In this document: piece after piece, positions 5,642-5,766 of the stretch
Numbering within the stretch: position 1 is the stretch's first letter
Layout of the letters: every line of letters starts with the position of its first letter
Source: Balneolia bacterium
Lineage (GTDB): Bacteria > Bacteroidota > Rhodothermia > Balneolales > Cyclonatronaceae
Assembly (NCBI GenBank): GCA_003567135.1
Contig: PXAI01000060.1
Span: 1-5,766 of the forward strand
Length of the DNA: 5,766 bases
Direction: 5' to 3'
Translations under genes and position numbers: made by a program
The notes under the pieces: model-generated
Told to the model about the DNA's origin: nothing
The model's database searches: none
The model's input: only the letters and a program-made list of their open reading frames with translations

Positions 5642-5766
5642 CTACTTTATCAGCATCATTTTACGCGTCAGCACAATATTCGTATCGGTTTGCAATCGGT
5701 AAATATACACGCCGCTGGCCAGGGCAGATGCGTCGAAGCTGACCTGATGGCTTCCGGGCTGGTGTA
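5642..5766 (-). CDS. Secreted or surface protein, C-terminal fragment with type IX secretion sorting domain (5' end outside window)
   Basis: On the minus strand a frame runs from the right edge to a TAG at 5642-5644 and encodes 40 visible residues. They include GSHQVSFDASALASGVYIYR followed by LQTDTNIVLTRKMMLIK and the stop. This is the pattern of the Por/type IX secretion C-terminal sorting domain: a Gly-His beta strand, the [LA]xSGVYxYRL core, and a final TRKMxLIK. In the family this tail directs a protein, exported first by Sec, through the type IX translocon, and it is usually removed or used for cell-surface anchoring. The passenger domain lies beyond the window, so the enzyme or adhesin carried is unknown. 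The fragment is too short to be listed by ordinary ORF length cut-offs, but the motif match and its position exactly at a stop codon make it convincing. Confidence 0.85.
   Translation of the reverse strand, partial: HQPGSHQVSFDASALASGVYIYRLQTDTNIVLTRKMMLIK

Noticed and set aside
1..5766. Searches by eye for a CRISPR array, tRNA or rRNA genes, toxin-antitoxin pairs, transposase or phage genes.
   Set aside because: No regularly spaced long direct repeats, cloverleaf-like sequences or recognisable mobile-element proteins were found.

Overview
The window looks like chromosomal DNA from a Gram-negative bacterium of the Bacteroidota/FCB assemblage. The strongest clue is a gene fragment at the right edge whose last 40 residues have the form of a type IX secretion (Por) C-terminal sorting domain, a system confined to that assemblage. 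Weak or absent Shine-Dalgarno sequences and possible TTTG / TA-N3-TTTG promoter boxes agree with this. A member of Balneolota, Rhodothermota or a nearby lineage is a reasonable guess; the window cannot settle the genus.

Layout. Plus strand, 1-2089: the 3' part of a sensor histidine kinase gene (its start lies left of the window), overlapping by 8 nt an NtrC-type sigma-54-dependent response regulator with REC, AAA+ and Fis-like HTH domains. The two form a translationally coupled two-component pair. Minus strand, 4030 down to 2058: an operon of endonuclease III (nth) and, 2 nt further on, a MEMO-family protein (AmmeMemoRadiSam system protein B type) with an extra N-terminal domain. The MEMO gene converges on the regulator gene and their 3' ends overlap by 32 nt. 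Minus strand, 5342 down to 4143: an AAA_14/DUF4143-family ATPase that probably starts at a GTG. Its upstream region carries TTTGT-N6-ACAAA dyads on a 40-bp spacing, which look like operators. Next, at 5544-5592, comes a short tandem and inverted repeat resembling REP-type palindromes. The 3' end of the secreted-protein gene runs off the right edge on the minus strand.

How the parts work together. The kinase would phosphorylate Asp55 of the regulator, which would then drive sigma-54 promoters elsewhere; no convincing sigma-54 promoter is visible here. Nth acts in base-excision repair. The MEMO protein keeps its predicted metal-site residues but its reaction is unknown, and its usual AMMECR1 and radical-SAM partners are not in view. 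The DUF4143 ATPase appears to be an independently regulated accessory gene. No RNA gene, CRISPR array, transposase or phage gene was seen.

No clearly new multi-gene system is evident. The points most worth a second look are the 40-bp-spaced operator-like array before the DUF4143 ATPase, the odd Fe-S ligand pattern and hairpin motif of Nth, the REP-like element, and the fused N-terminal domain of the MEMO protein.
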